A DNA stretch of 64,000 bases from positions 62,001 to 126,000 of the forward strand of contig JAEXFN010000011.1 in the NCBI GenBank assembly GCA_023400055.1, written 5' to 3'. Source of the DNA: Bacillota bacterium. GTDB lineage: Bacteria > Bacillota > UBA4882 > UBA8346. The notes under the pieces were generated by a model that ran no database searches, was not told the DNA's origin, and saw nothing but the letters and a program-made list of their open reading frames with translations. Positions 1 to 7,958 of this stretch are shown here, piece after piece. Each line of letters starts with the position of its first letter. Position 1 is the stretch's first letter. The translations under genes and the position numbers were made by a program.

Positions 1-4
1 CGGA

Positions 5-1021
5 TTGAGCGCCACCCTCAAAACGGGCCGCTTTCCCATTCTGGCGGCGGGATTCCGGGAGATCCTGCAATCGACGGCCGCGCTCTTCCCGGCCATGCCG
101 GCCGCGGCCCGGGAACAGTTGGGCCGGCGCTTGCTGGTTTACTACTGCGATCCCCAGCTTTGGGAGCAGCAGGACGCCTTGCGGGCCGCGCTCCTGACCT
201 ACCTGAGCCGGGGCGGCCGGGCGGCGGCGCTGCTGCCCGAACTGTTCGAGGCGGCGGCTGCGGATGACCTGTTGCGGTTGATCGCCATTTATGAGCTGCT
301 GGCGGCCGCTCCGCCCGAACCGGACTACCGGGAACTGCTGGAGCGGGTAACCGGGCGGCTGGCCGCGCTCGAGGAGGGCCGGTTCTGGCTGGTGGACCGG
401 CTGCTGGAGACCGAGCCCGACCGGGCTTTGGGCATCGCCAGGCGGGGTTTGCGGCAAGCCGCGGCCGGACCGGGCCGGGTGGCCTTCCGGGAACGGCTGC
501 TCCGGATTCATCTGGAACGGGGCGAGCCCAGGCAGGCGGCGGCCTTGAGTTTCGCCCAATTGCGGGAGACGCCGGATTTCCACGAATACCTCCGCCTGAA
601 AACCATCCTCGCTTCGCTGCCGGAAGAGTGGGCCGCTTATTGGCAACGGATCGGCCGGCTGTTGCTCGAAGGGCATCAGCTCGGACTGTTGTTGCAGTGC
701 GCCGCCCACGAAGGCGACGCCGCGCTGCTCGCGGAGCACTGGCCGGCGCTGCTGTCCGAGCCCGAATGCCAAATGACGCTGGCCGAAGAGTTGGGCGGCG
801 CCTTCCGCGCCGAGCTGGCCCAGTTTTACCCGCCGTTGTTCCGGCTCCTGGCGGAGCGCGGCGAGCTGCCGGCCTGGCAGGCGGCCCTCCGTTTGGCGGG
901 CTGGTATAAGAAGGGTTGTCTGGCGGCCGGCCGGGACGGGGACTGGCAGGCGTTCCGGGCGGCGGCCGCCGCCGCTTATCCCGGCGAACCGCGCCTCTTT
1001 AAAAGCAAGCTTTTTTCCTAG
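5..1021 (+). CDS. Unrecognised helical protein, 5' end open
   Basis: The reading frame is open to the left edge of the window, so the TTG at position 5 is only the first possible start seen and the gene probably begins outside. The visible 338 residues are rich in Leu, Ala, Arg and Glu, with no membrane segment, no signal peptide and no Cys or His cluster. The pattern of short amphipathic helices suggests an alpha-solenoid of TPR or SWIM-associated type, but I recognise no family motif. The strong GC bias at third codon positions supports real coding. The stop codon overlaps the stop of the small gene on the other strand. Function unknown. Confidence 0.6.
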   Translation: MSATLKTGRFPILAAGFREILQSTAALFPAMPAAAREQLGRRLLVYYCDPQLWEQQDALRAALLTYLSRGGRAAALLPELFEAAAADDLLRLIAIYELLAAAPPEPDYRELLERVTGRLAALEEGRFWLVDRLLETEPDRALGIARRGLRQAAAGPGRVAFRERLLRIHLERGEPRQAAALSFAQLRETPDFHEYLRLKTILASLPEEWAAYWQRIGRLLLEGHQLGLLLQCAAHEGDAALLAEHWPALLSEPECQMTLAEELGGAFRAELAQFYPPLFRLLAERGELPAWQAALRLAGWYKKGCLAAGRDGDWQAFRAAAAAAYPGEPRLFKSKLFS

Positions 1022-1143
1022 GCCTTTTCGGTTTTTGCCCAGTGGGGAAGCCCGCCCCGCGGATCGGACGGGGAACCGCTGACGAAGATCAAGGCGATCA
1101 ACAACACCAGCCAGCCCAGGCGGATAATGTCAATCCAACCCAT
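1018..1143 (-). CDS. 41-residue single-pass membrane peptide
   Basis: A short ATG frame on the minus strand encodes a 41-residue protein with one hydrophobic segment at about residues 4-22 (Trp, Ile, Leu, Val rich) and a polar, basic C-terminal tail. A plausible ribosome binding site, GAGAGG, lies nine bases upstream of the ATG. Its stop codon overlaps the stop codon of the convergent gene to the left. The topology resembles small regulatory or toxin-like membrane peptides, but nothing in the sequence fixes a function. It is short enough for standard gene callers to miss. Confidence 0.4.
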   Translation of the reverse strand: MGWIDIIRLGWLVLLIALIFVSGSPSDPRGGLPHWAKTEKA

Positions 1144-1254
1144 GGCACCCGTGCCTCTCGCAGAAATACTCCTACAATTGGTAGACCTTCCGGTATAATT
1201 TATGGCTGCGGAATCCGGACCGGACCGGGACTTCGTCCAGCCCGGATGGCGTTC

Positions 1255-1560
1255 ATTGATTGGGGATGGCCTTTGGTCTTGTAAGGGATGGCTCCGTCCC
1301 TGTCAGGGATGCACGGATCCCCGGAACGGATCTGGGTGTCCCTGTCAGGGATGCCGTCCTCCGTGTCAGGTATGGTCTTCGTCCTTGTCAGGGATGTCCC
1401 GATCCGTTCAGCGGATCGCCGCATCCTTGTCAGGGATCGTCCCATTCCTGCTTCCCCGAGAACCATCCCTGCATCCTCGAAGGCTATCCCCGCATCCTCG
1501 ATGATCGTTCCAGTTTCCCCGGCGGGCATCCCTGTCGCCCCGAGCCGCGTCCCCGTTTCT
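1255..1560. repeat. 21-bp phased repeat array, CCCTGTCAGGG type (copy D1)
   Basis: About fourteen degenerate units recur at an exact 21-bp step. Motif starts can be followed at 1276, 1297, 1318, 1339, 1360, 1381, 1402, 1423, 1444, 1465, 1486, 1507, 1528 and 1549. The best units contain the palindrome CCCTGTCAGGG, and later units decay to ATCCCTG or ATCCCCG. Several frames stay open across the array, as expected for any unit whose length is a multiple of three, so these frames are not evidence of coding. An inverted copy lies at about 18000-18260. Confidence 0.8.
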
Positions 1561-1718
1561 CTGACTCATGGGGAAACTGTCCTGCGGTTTGGGGCGAGTG
1601 GACCGGGTCGCGGGGCCGTTTCCCCGCCGCTCATCCCATTCCGCCGGCGGAAGCCCCGCTTTGGATGATCTTGGCAAAATTAATGACAAACTGTGAAATT
1701 TTTTCAAAGACTCGGGGA

Positions 1719-1747
1719 TTGACTTGGCCGGGGCGGAGCATTATAAT
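1719..1747 (+). promoter_or_regulatory. SigA-type promoter of the T-box operon
   Basis: TTGACT at 1719-1724 and TATAAT at 1742-1747 are separated by 17 bp. The expected start of transcription near 1754 places the whole T-box leader in the transcript. Confidence 0.75.
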
Positions 1748-1753
1748 AATAAC

Positions 1754-2002
1754 AATCTCATCATTTACGCGGATGATCAGGATGAATTCGTGATTCGGGT
1801 TAGCAGAGAGGAAAGGGCCGGTGCGACTTTCCAACGCGAAACGAATGGACCACCTGGGACGCTCCGGCGAAGGCGCGCGGTTTGCGGCGCATAAGTCGGC
1901 GTTGACCTCGATACGGTCTTCCCAAAGCGGGCCTTTCGGGCCAATCAGGGTGGAACCGCGGTTAATCCCGTCCCTTATCAGGGGCGGGTATTTTTATTTT
2001 TT
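1754..2002 (+). ncRNA. T-box leader, probably threonine-specific
   Basis: The leader contains the T-box sequence AGGGTGGAACCGCG at 1947-1960, followed by a terminator. Upstream, AGAGAG near 1804 precedes a stem (GGAAAG paired with CTTTCC) whose loop carries GGTGCGA, matching the conserved GGNGNRA loop of Stem I. The 3' side of the specifier region reads GAATGGACCA, so ACC (Thr) is the likely specifier. A nearby ACG is also a Thr codon. Known biology: uncharged tRNA-Thr pairs with the specifier and the T-box bulge and favours the antiterminator, raising expression of the synthetase gene. The thrS gene downstream agrees with a threonine specifier. Confidence 0.9.
1967..1999 (+). terminator. T-box controlled intrinsic terminator
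   Basis: CCCGTCCC pairs with GGGGCGGG across the loop TTATCA, followed by a T-rich run (TATTTTTATTTTTT). The terminator ends only a few bases before the Nudix start codon, so both the Nudix gene and thrS lie under T-box control. Confidence 0.85.
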
Positions 2003-2005
2003 GGG

Positions 2006-2416
2006 GTGAAGCGATTGATTCGGGACTATTGCGCCGGAGGTTTGGTTTTCCGGGATAACCGCCTGCTGATTTTGCGGCGGAAGAACGGGGTCTGGCTCTT
2101 TCCCAAGGGGCACATCGATCCCGGCGAAACCGCCGAACAGGCCGCCGTGCGGGAGATCAAGGAAGAATCGGGCATCACCGCCCGGATCCTGGCGAAGTTG
2201 GCCGAAACCTCGTACAACTTCAGCGATGAGGGGCAGGAACACTTCAAGACCGTGCAGTGGTTTGTGATGGAGGCGCTGACTGCGGAGATCGTTCCCGAAA
2301 CGGGCATGTTCACCGCGGGCCAGCTGATCGCGCGCGCGGAGATCGACCGGCTGACTTTCCCGAATGACCGGGAGTTGGCCCTGAAAGCTTTTCAGAGGAT
2401 TGAAAAACTCAAGTGA
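2006..2416 (+). CDS. Nudix hydrolase
   Basis: This 136-residue protein carries a complete Nudix box at residues 35-57, with the pattern Gx5Ex7REUxEExGU (GHIDPGE then REIKEESGI). Nudix enzymes hydrolyse a nucleoside diphosphate linked to another group, with divalent metal bound by the Glu residues of the box. The substrate cannot be read from the sequence. The length is that of a single-domain, MutT-like, cytoplasmic enzyme. GTG at 2006 is the longest start. The TTG at 2015 is better spaced from GGGGTG at 2003-2008 and may be the true start. It lies between the T-box terminator and thrS, 81 bp from the latter, so its expression should respond to threonine charging. Confidence 0.85.
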   Translation: MKRLIRDYCAGGLVFRDNRLLILRRKNGVWLFPKGHIDPGETAEQAAVREIKEESGITARILAKLAETSYNFSDEGQEHFKTVQWFVMEALTAEIVPETGMFTAGQLIARAEIDRLTFPNDRELALKAFQRIEKLK

Positions 2417-2497
2417 CGACCCGCCTCCGAATCTTTGCCCAATCATTTTCATTAGATATCGAGTATCGAGAATCGAAGCTAAGTTGGAAGGAGTAGA

Positions 2498-4411
2498 TTG
2501 GACGTGAAAGTAATCTTTCCCGATCAGAGTAGCCGCGAATATCCGGACGGAACGACGCCGCTGGCGATCGCCGAGTCGATCAGCGGCCGCTTGGCCAAAG
2601 AAGTGATCGCCGCCCGGGCGGGCGAGGATCTGGTCGATCTGAGTCACCCGTTGCACGGCGAGGTCAGCCTGAAACTGATCAAGCCCGAGGACGAGGAAGG
2701 CTTGACGATCCTGCGCCATTCGGCCTCGCATATCATGGCCCAGGCGGTCAAGCGGCTCTTCCCAGCGGCCAAACTGGCCATCGGACCGGCCATCGACAAC
2801 GGCTTTTATTATGACTTCGATCTGCCGGAGCCCTTAAAGCCGGAGGACCTGACGCGGATCGAAGCGGAGATGGCCAAGATCGTCGCCGCCGATCTGCCGT
2901 TTGAACGGTATGAATTGAGCAAGGCCGAGGCGCTGGAGCGGTTCCGGGCCGCCGGCGAGAAATACAAGGCGGAATTGGTGGAAGGGCTCGAAGACGGCAA
3001 GATCAGCTTTTACCGGCAGGGCGATTTCAGCGATCTCTGCCGCGGCCCGCACTTGCCGAGCACCGGCCGGCTGAAAGCCTTCAAGCTGATGTCGATCGCC
3101 GGCGCTTACTGGCGCGGCGATTCCTCCCGGGAGATGCTGCAGCGGATCTACGGCACGGCCTATCCCAGCAAGGCCGGCCTCGACGCCTATCTGAAATTCC
3201 TGGAGGAAGCGGCCAAACGCGACCACCGCAAGCTCGGCAAGGAGCTCGACCTGTTCTCGATCGACGATCAGATCGGTGGCGGACTGGTGTTGTGGCATCC
3301 CAAAGGGGCGCGGGTCCGTAACGAGATCGAGCAGTTCTGGAAGGAAGAGCACTACAAAAACGGCTACGAACTGGTCAGCACGCCCCACGTCGGCCGGAGC
3401 ACGCTCTGGGAGACCAGCGGCCATCTCGGCTTCTACAAAGAGAATATGTATGCGCCGATGGACATCGAAGGCCAGCTCTATTACACCAAACCGATGAACT
3501 GTCCGTTCCACATCGCCATCTATAAGAGCCGGGGCCGTTCCTACCGCGATCTGCCCTTCCGTTGGGCCGAGCTGGGCACGGTCTACCGCTACGAGAAGAG
3601 CGGCGTCTTGCACGGCCTGATGCGAGTGCGCGGTTTCACCCAGGACGACGCGCACATCTTCTGCCGGCCGGATCAGATGCCGGAGGAGATCGAGCGAACC
3701 CTCAATTTCTGCCTGCATATCATCCGTTCGTTCGGATTCAACGATTTCAAGCTGTACCTGGCCACCAAACCGGAAGATTCGGTCGGCGAGCCGGAGCGCT
3801 GGGAAGCGGCCACGGCGGCGCTGCAGGCGGCCATCGATAAGGTGGGTCTGCCCAGCGAGGTCGATGAGGGCGGCGGCGCTTTTTACGGGCCCAAGATCGA
3901 TCTGAAGATCAAGGACGCTCTGGGGCGCGAATGGCAGTGCTCGACCATCCAGTTCGATTTCAACATGTCGGAACGGTTCGGCCTCACCTATAAAGGAAGC
4001 GACGGCGCGGATCACCGGCCTTATATGATCCACCGGGCCCTGCTCGGCTCGCTGGAACGCTTCTTCGGGGTCCTGATCGAGCATTACGAGGGCGCTTTTC
4101 CGACCTGGCTGGCGCCGGTCCAGGTGATGGTGCTGCCGGTGACTCCCGATTATCAGGAGTACGCCCGGACGGTCATGGAAGATCTGCGTAAAGTCGGTAT
4201 CCGGGCGGAAATGGATGCCAGGAACGAAAAGATCGGCTACCGCATCCGGGAGACTCGGATGCAGAAAATCCCTTACTGGCTGGTGGTCGGCGAGCGCGAG
4301 GCCCGGGAGACCACGGTGGCGGTCAGTTCCCGCAAGGAAGGGGATCTGGGCAGCCAGACGCCGGATTGGCTGAAAGAACGGCTGCAGCGGGAGATTGCCG
4401 CGCGTCAATGA
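2498..4411 (+). CDS. thrS: Threonyl-tRNA synthetase
   Basis: The 637-residue product has the full ThrRS architecture. An N-terminal TGS domain covers about residues 1-61. The editing domain shows HSASH (His74, His78) plus a Cys and His in LCRGPH near 181-185. A class II catalytic core follows, with zinc ligand Cys335 in MNCPFH, motif 2 (FRWAELGTVYRYE) and motif 3 around HRALLGSLERF, and then a C-terminal anticodon-binding domain. It charges tRNA-Thr and clears mischarged Ser-tRNA-Thr in the cytoplasm. The start is TTG at 2498 behind GGAAGGAG. The length matches the bacterial family. Regulation is by the upstream T-box. Confidence 0.98.
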   Translation: MDVKVIFPDQSSREYPDGTTPLAIAESISGRLAKEVIAARAGEDLVDLSHPLHGEVSLKLIKPEDEEGLTILRHSASHIMAQAVKRLFPAAKLAIGPAIDNGFYYDFDLPEPLKPEDLTRIEAEMAKIVAADLPFERYELSKAEALERFRAAGEKYKAELVEGLEDGKISFYRQGDFSDLCRGPHLPSTGRLKAFKLMSIAGAYWRGDSSREMLQRIYGTAYPSKAGLDAYLKFLEEAAKRDHRKLGKELDLFSIDDQIGGGLVLWHPKGARVRNEIEQFWKEEHYKNGYELVSTPHVGRSTLWETSGHLGFYKENMYAPMDIEGQLYYTKPMNCPFHIAIYKSRGRSYRDLPFRWAELGTVYRYEKSGVLHGLMRVRGFTQDDAHIFCRPDQMPEEIERTLNFCLHIIRSFGFNDFKLYLATKPEDSVGEPERWEAATAALQAAIDKVGLPSEVDEGGGAFYGPKIDLKIKDALGREWQCSTIQFDFNMSERFGLTYKGSDGADHRPYMIHRALLGSLERFFGVLIEHYEGAFPTWLAPVQVMVLPVTPDYQEYARTVMEDLRKVGIRAEMDARNEKIGYRIRETRMQKIPYWLVVGEREARETTVAVSSRKEGDLGSQTPDWLKERLQREIAARQ

Positions 4412-4462
4412 CTCAGGCGATGTGATCTTGATGTCAATTTCATTTCCAATGACAGGCATTCG

Positions 4463-4491
4463 TTGACACGGATAGCTGATTTTGATATATT
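4463..4491 (+). promoter_or_regulatory. SigA-type promoter of the first liv operon
   Basis: TTGACA at 4463-4468 and TATATT at 4486-4491 are separated by 17 bp. A short inverted repeat, GTCC/GGAC, at 4503-4515 follows in the leader before the ribosome binding site AAGGAGGG. Confidence 0.8.
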
Positions 4492-4541
4492 CATTATAAC
4501 AAGTCCTATCGTCGGACAAATAAAAAAGGAGGGTTTTCGTG

Positions 4542-5687
4542 GTGAAAAGAAATAAGATTTTGGCATGGGTTGCGGTTTGCCTACTGATTGTCTCCATGAT
4601 GTTCACAGTGGCTCAGGGAGCTGGAAAAACCATTAAACTGGGAACCATTCAACCGATCAGCGGCCAGGTTTCCGCCTATGGCACCCAGACCCGGGACGCG
4701 ATTTTAATGGCAGTGGAAGAGATTAACGCCAAAGGCGGCGTGCTCGGCCGCAAGATCGAAATGGCCGTGGAAGATGATGAGGCCAGCCCCGATAAGGCGA
4801 AAAACGCCATGATGAAACTGGTCGCCCGCGACAAGGTTATCGCGGTCATCGGCGCTCTGACCAGCAAATGTTCCCTGGCTATCACCAAATACGCCCAGGA
4901 GAAAAAAGTGGTCATGATCTCCCCGACCTCTACCAATGATACGGTTACCGATGCCGGAGATTATATCTTCAGAGCTTGTTACAACGACTCTTTCCAGGGC
5001 GAAGTCGTCGCCCAGTTCTCTTATGAAACCTTGAAAGCCAAGAAAGCCGCGATACTCTATGATATCACCAACGATTACTCCAAAGGGTTGACCACCAACT
5101 TCAGCAGCAAGTTCAAAGCTCTGGGCGGCCAGGTCGTCGCTTCCGAATCCTACAGCACCAACGACAAAGACTTCAACGCCCAATTGACCAAGATTAAGGC
5201 GACCAAACCCGACGTGCTCTTTATCCCCGATTATTACAGCACCATTTCATTGATCGCCAAACAAGTCCGGAGCCAAGGCTTGAACATTCCGATGGTCGGC
5301 GCCGACGGCTGGGACGAAATCACCAACAACGCCGGCGACGAAGTGCTGGATTGCTATTACAGCAACCACTATTCTCCCGATGCCAACGATCCCGAAGTCA
5401 AGTCTTTCGTAAAGAAATACGAAGCCAAATACAAGATCACCCCGAACGCCTTGGCGGCGCTGGGTTATGACGCCACCTACATCCTGGCCGAAGCCATTCA
5501 AAGAGCCAAATCCACCGATCCGGCCAAGATCAAAGTCGCGCTGATGAAGACCGACAAGAAGTATGTCACCGGCCATATCAAGTTCAACAGCAAGCGGAAC
5601 CCGGTCAAATCCGCGGTCATGCTGAAGATCGTCAAAGGCAAGGACGGCAAACTGGCTACCCAATATGCGGGCACCGTTAATCCGTAA
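4542..5687 (+). CDS. livK: Branched-chain amino acid type ABC transporter, binding protein
   Basis: This is a type 1 periplasmic binding protein of the HAAT (LivK) family, about 381 residues. An N-terminal hydrophobic stretch at residues 6-22 ends in a signal peptidase I-like site (AQG). There is no lipobox Cys, which is unusual for a monoderm Firmicute, where these proteins are normally lipoproteins. The mature start (KTIKLGTIQPISG) and the segment INAKGGVLGRKIE are typical of the family. The substrate is presumably a branched-chain or related amino acid, though HAAT binding proteins also take other carboxylates. GTG at 4542 sits eight bases after AAGGAGGG. GTG at 4539 is the alternative. 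It heads livKHMGF. Confidence 0.93.
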   Translation: MKRNKILAWVAVCLLIVSMMFTVAQGAGKTIKLGTIQPISGQVSAYGTQTRDAILMAVEEINAKGGVLGRKIEMAVEDDEASPDKAKNAMMKLVARDKVIAVIGALTSKCSLAITKYAQEKKVVMISPTSTNDTVTDAGDYIFRACYNDSFQGEVVAQFSYETLKAKKAAILYDITNDYSKGLTTNFSSKFKALGGQVVASESYSTNDKDFNAQLTKIKATKPDVLFIPDYYSTISLIAKQVRSQGLNIPMVGADGWDEITNNAGDEVLDCYYSNHYSPDANDPEVKSFVKKYEAKYKITPNALAALGYDATYILAEAIQRAKSTDPAKIKVALMKTDKKYVTGHIKFNSKRNPVKSAVMLKIVKGKDGKLATQYAGTVNP

Positions 5688-5741
5688 TTGTCAGAAAGTT
5701 ACCCTATAAAATGCTTAAAATATGAGCTATAATGTTCTTGA

Positions 5742-5783
5742 CATAAATAATGGGGGAATTGTCAATTCTCCCATTATTTATGG
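5742..5783 (+). terminator. Strong hairpin after livK (attenuator or mRNA stabiliser)
   Basis: An 18-bp nearly perfect stem (ATAAATAATGGGGGAATT paired with its complement, one G-T pair) with a three-base loop follows the livK stop. No long T run follows. It probably reduces read-through into the permease genes or protects the livK message. Confidence 0.65.
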
Positions 5784-5869
5784 TTAAACTGGCAGGAATT
5801 CGCGATATTCGTTAAATTTGCGTCCCGCGGGGCCGGAGCGAGCCGGATAACAATTAAAGATTCAAAGCG

Positions 5870-6041
5870 TTGTGATTAACCCCGCCCGGAGGACGGGAGT
5901 GTCACAAAGCGCAGAGAAGCAAGGGATTGAGTCGTTTTAAAATCTTGGCTAAGCGATTTTCAATATTAGAAGACTTTATCCCCTGGCTTTTAAGTAATAA
6001 CCGATAATTAATGCCAAAGGAACTCCGGGAGTTACTTTGGC
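5870..6041 (+). other. Structured spacer upstream of livH
   Basis: The 370-bp gap between livK and livH holds no gene. Besides the hairpin after livK it contains an inverted repeat TTGTGA...TCACAA at about 5869-5907 enclosing a GC-rich core. A second hairpin (GCCAAAG ... CTTTGGC) at 6013-6041 lies just before the livH ribosome binding site. These could tune translation or decay of the permease segment. No convincing second promoter was seen. Confidence 0.45.
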
Positions 6042-6059
6042 CCAAGAAGAGGTGGGATT

Positions 6060-6962
6060 ATGGGACTCCTCCAAGAAGTGTTTCAACAGCTGGTTAATGG
6101 TTTGGCGTTGGGAAGCATCTATGCCCTGATTGCGCTGGGTTACACGATGGTTTATGGTATTGCCCAGCTGATCAATTTCGCGCACGGTGACATCCTGATG
6201 CTGGGCGCTTTTGCCGGATTCTTCGTCCTCATTACAGCATCCGCCGCGACTCCTTTTCTTTATATCGTTTCGTTCGTTGTGGCCATGGCCATCTGCGCCG
6301 CGATCGGCGTCATCATGGAAAAGACGTGTTACAAGCCCTTGCGGAATGCGCCCCGGATGAATGCGCTGATCACCGCGATCGGCCTTTCTTTCTTTCTGGA
6401 AAACGGGGCCCGGGTTTTTCCGCCGATCGGACCGAACCCCAAGCAGTTCCCGACTTTGCCCAATGTGAACTTCGGCCTTTTCGGCGTGAATATCAGCCAG
6501 GTTCAGATTATCGTATTTGTTGTTTCGATCGGATTGATGATTGTATTGAATTATATCGTTAACTATACAAAGGTTGGGAAAGCGATGCGGGCAGTCTCGT
6601 TCGACCGGGGCGCCGCATATTTGATGGGAATCAATGTCAACCGGATCATCTCTTTCACCTTTGCCATCGGTTCGGCCTTGGCGGCCGCGGCTGGAATCCT
6701 GTTCTCCACCGCCTATCCGCAAGTGGAACCATACATGGGCATCATGCCGGGCATTAAGGCGTTCGTGGCCGCGGTCCTCGGCGGAATCGGCAGTATCCCC
6801 GGAGCGATGATCGGCGGGTTTATCCTGGGGGTCGCCGAGACGTTGACCAAAGGATTTATCTCTTCTCAGCTGGCGGATGCCATCGCCTTCGGAATACTAA
6901 TCGTCATTTTGATCGTCAAGCCGACGGGGATTCTCGGGGCCAACGTCAGTGAGAAGGTGTAG
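6060..6962 (+). CDS. livH: Branched-chain amino acid type ABC transporter, permease LivH
   Basis: This 300-residue polytopic membrane protein begins with the family's typical N-terminus (QQLVNGLALGSIYALIALGY). It also carries the conserved segment GYTMVYGIAQLINFAHGD and the loop IPGAMIGGFILGVAE near the C-terminus, which belongs to the region contacting the ATPases. Roughly eight membrane segments are visible. It forms a heterodimeric channel with LivM. The ATG at 6060 follows GAGGTGG. The gene abuts livM, and the order H-M-G-F is that of the standard HAAT operon. Confidence 0.95.
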   Translation: MGLLQEVFQQLVNGLALGSIYALIALGYTMVYGIAQLINFAHGDILMLGAFAGFFVLITASAATPFLYIVSFVVAMAICAAIGVIMEKTCYKPLRNAPRMNALITAIGLSFFLENGARVFPPIGPNPKQFPTLPNVNFGLFGVNISQVQIIVFVVSIGLMIVLNYIVNYTKVGKAMRAVSFDRGAAYLMGINVNRIISFTFAIGSALAAAAGILFSTAYPQVEPYMGIMPGIKAFVAAVLGGIGSIPGAMIGGFILGVAETLTKGFISSQLADAIAFGILIVILIVKPTGILGANVSEKV

Positions 6963-7958
6963 GTGAAAATGATGAATAAACGAGTCAAAAATTCGGTCAT
7001 TTTAATCGGGGTTGCACTCCTGATCCTGGCTGCGGTAAGCGTATTGATCCGCACCGAAGTGATTGATGAATATACCGCCCAGATTCTGACCAACGCCGGA
7101 ATCAACGTCATTATCGCCTTGAGCTTAAATTTGATCACCGGATTCACCGGGTTGCTGTCGTTGGGCCAAGCGGGTTTCATGGCGATCGGGGCTTATACCA
7201 CGGCCGTCATGGTGATGCAGCTTCACTGGCCGATGGTCCTGGCCATCCCCGCGGGCGGAGCGGTCACCGCGTTTTTCGGGTTTTTAATCGGTTTCCCGAC
7301 CCTGCGGATGCGCGGCGATTACCTGGCCATTGTGACGCTGGGTTTCGGGGAGATCATCCGGGTGATCATGATCAATCTGGATAAGATCACCGGCGGAGCC
7401 GCCGGCTTAAAAGGGATCCCGCCCTTCTCCGAGGACCTCACCTGGGGGCCGCTGATCTCCTTTGCCTGGGTATACATTTTCATGGTATTAACCATCGCGG
7501 TGCTCAGCAACCTGATCAACTCCTCGCCGGGCCGGGCCATCGTCTCGATTCGCGAGGATGAGATCGCCGCCAATTCCATGGGAATCAACGTGTTTTATTA
7601 CAAGATGTACGCCTTTACGATGTCGGCGTTCTTCGCCGGGATCGGCGGCGGATTGTACGCGCTCTTTTTCGGCTATTTGAATCCGACCATGTTCAACTTC
7701 CTGAAATCCGCCGATTTCCTGGTGATCGTCGTCTTGGGCGGCATGGGCAGTATCACCGGCACGGTGATTACCGGGTTTATCCTCACCTACCTGCAGGAAT
7801 TCTTGCGGATTCTCCAGGATTACCGGCTGGTCATCTATCCCTTGATTTTGATCCTGATGATGCTGTTCCGGCCGTCCGGGATCATGGGAACCAAGGAATT
7901 ATCCTTCGTGAAACTGTTTACGCGGAAGACCCGGGTTAAAGGTGGTGTGAGCCAATGA
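6963..7958 (+). CDS. livM: Branched-chain amino acid type ABC transporter, permease LivM
   Basis: This 331-residue membrane protein has the LivM signature: an N-terminal hydrophobic segment, then LSLNLITGFTGLLSLGQAGF, the conserved LRMRGDYLAIVTLGFGEI, and the loop MGSITGTVITGFIL that contacts the ATPase subunits. It partners LivH. Translation may start at GTG 6963, directly after the livH stop, or at ATG 6969 or 6972, which are a little better spaced from AAGGTG. Its end overlaps the livG start by four bases, indicating translational coupling. Confidence 0.95.
   Translation: MKMMNKRVKNSVILIGVALLILAAVSVLIRTEVIDEYTAQILTNAGINVIIALSLNLITGFTGLLSLGQAGFMAIGAYTTAVMVMQLHWPMVLAIPAGGAVTAFFGFLIGFPTLRMRGDYLAIVTLGFGEIIRVIMINLDKITGGAAGLKGIPPFSEDLTWGPLISFAWVYIFMVLTIAVLSNLINSSPGRAIVSIREDEIAANSMGINVFYYKMYAFTMSAFFAGIGGGLYALFFGYLNPTMFNFLKSADFLVIVVLGGMGSITGTVITGFILTYLQEFLRILQDYRLVIYPLILILMMLFRPSGIMGTKELSFVKLFTRKTRVKGGVSQ

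Noticed and set aside
1200..1793. Small genes in the CCCTGTCAGGG array
   Set aside because: Several frames on both strands are open at once, as expected from a 21-bp repeat, and none has a ribosome site.
2834..4606. A 590-codon open frame on the minus strand opposite thrS
   Set aside because: It is the antisense shadow of a GC-rich, fully recognisable synthetase gene and has no ribosome site or family match.
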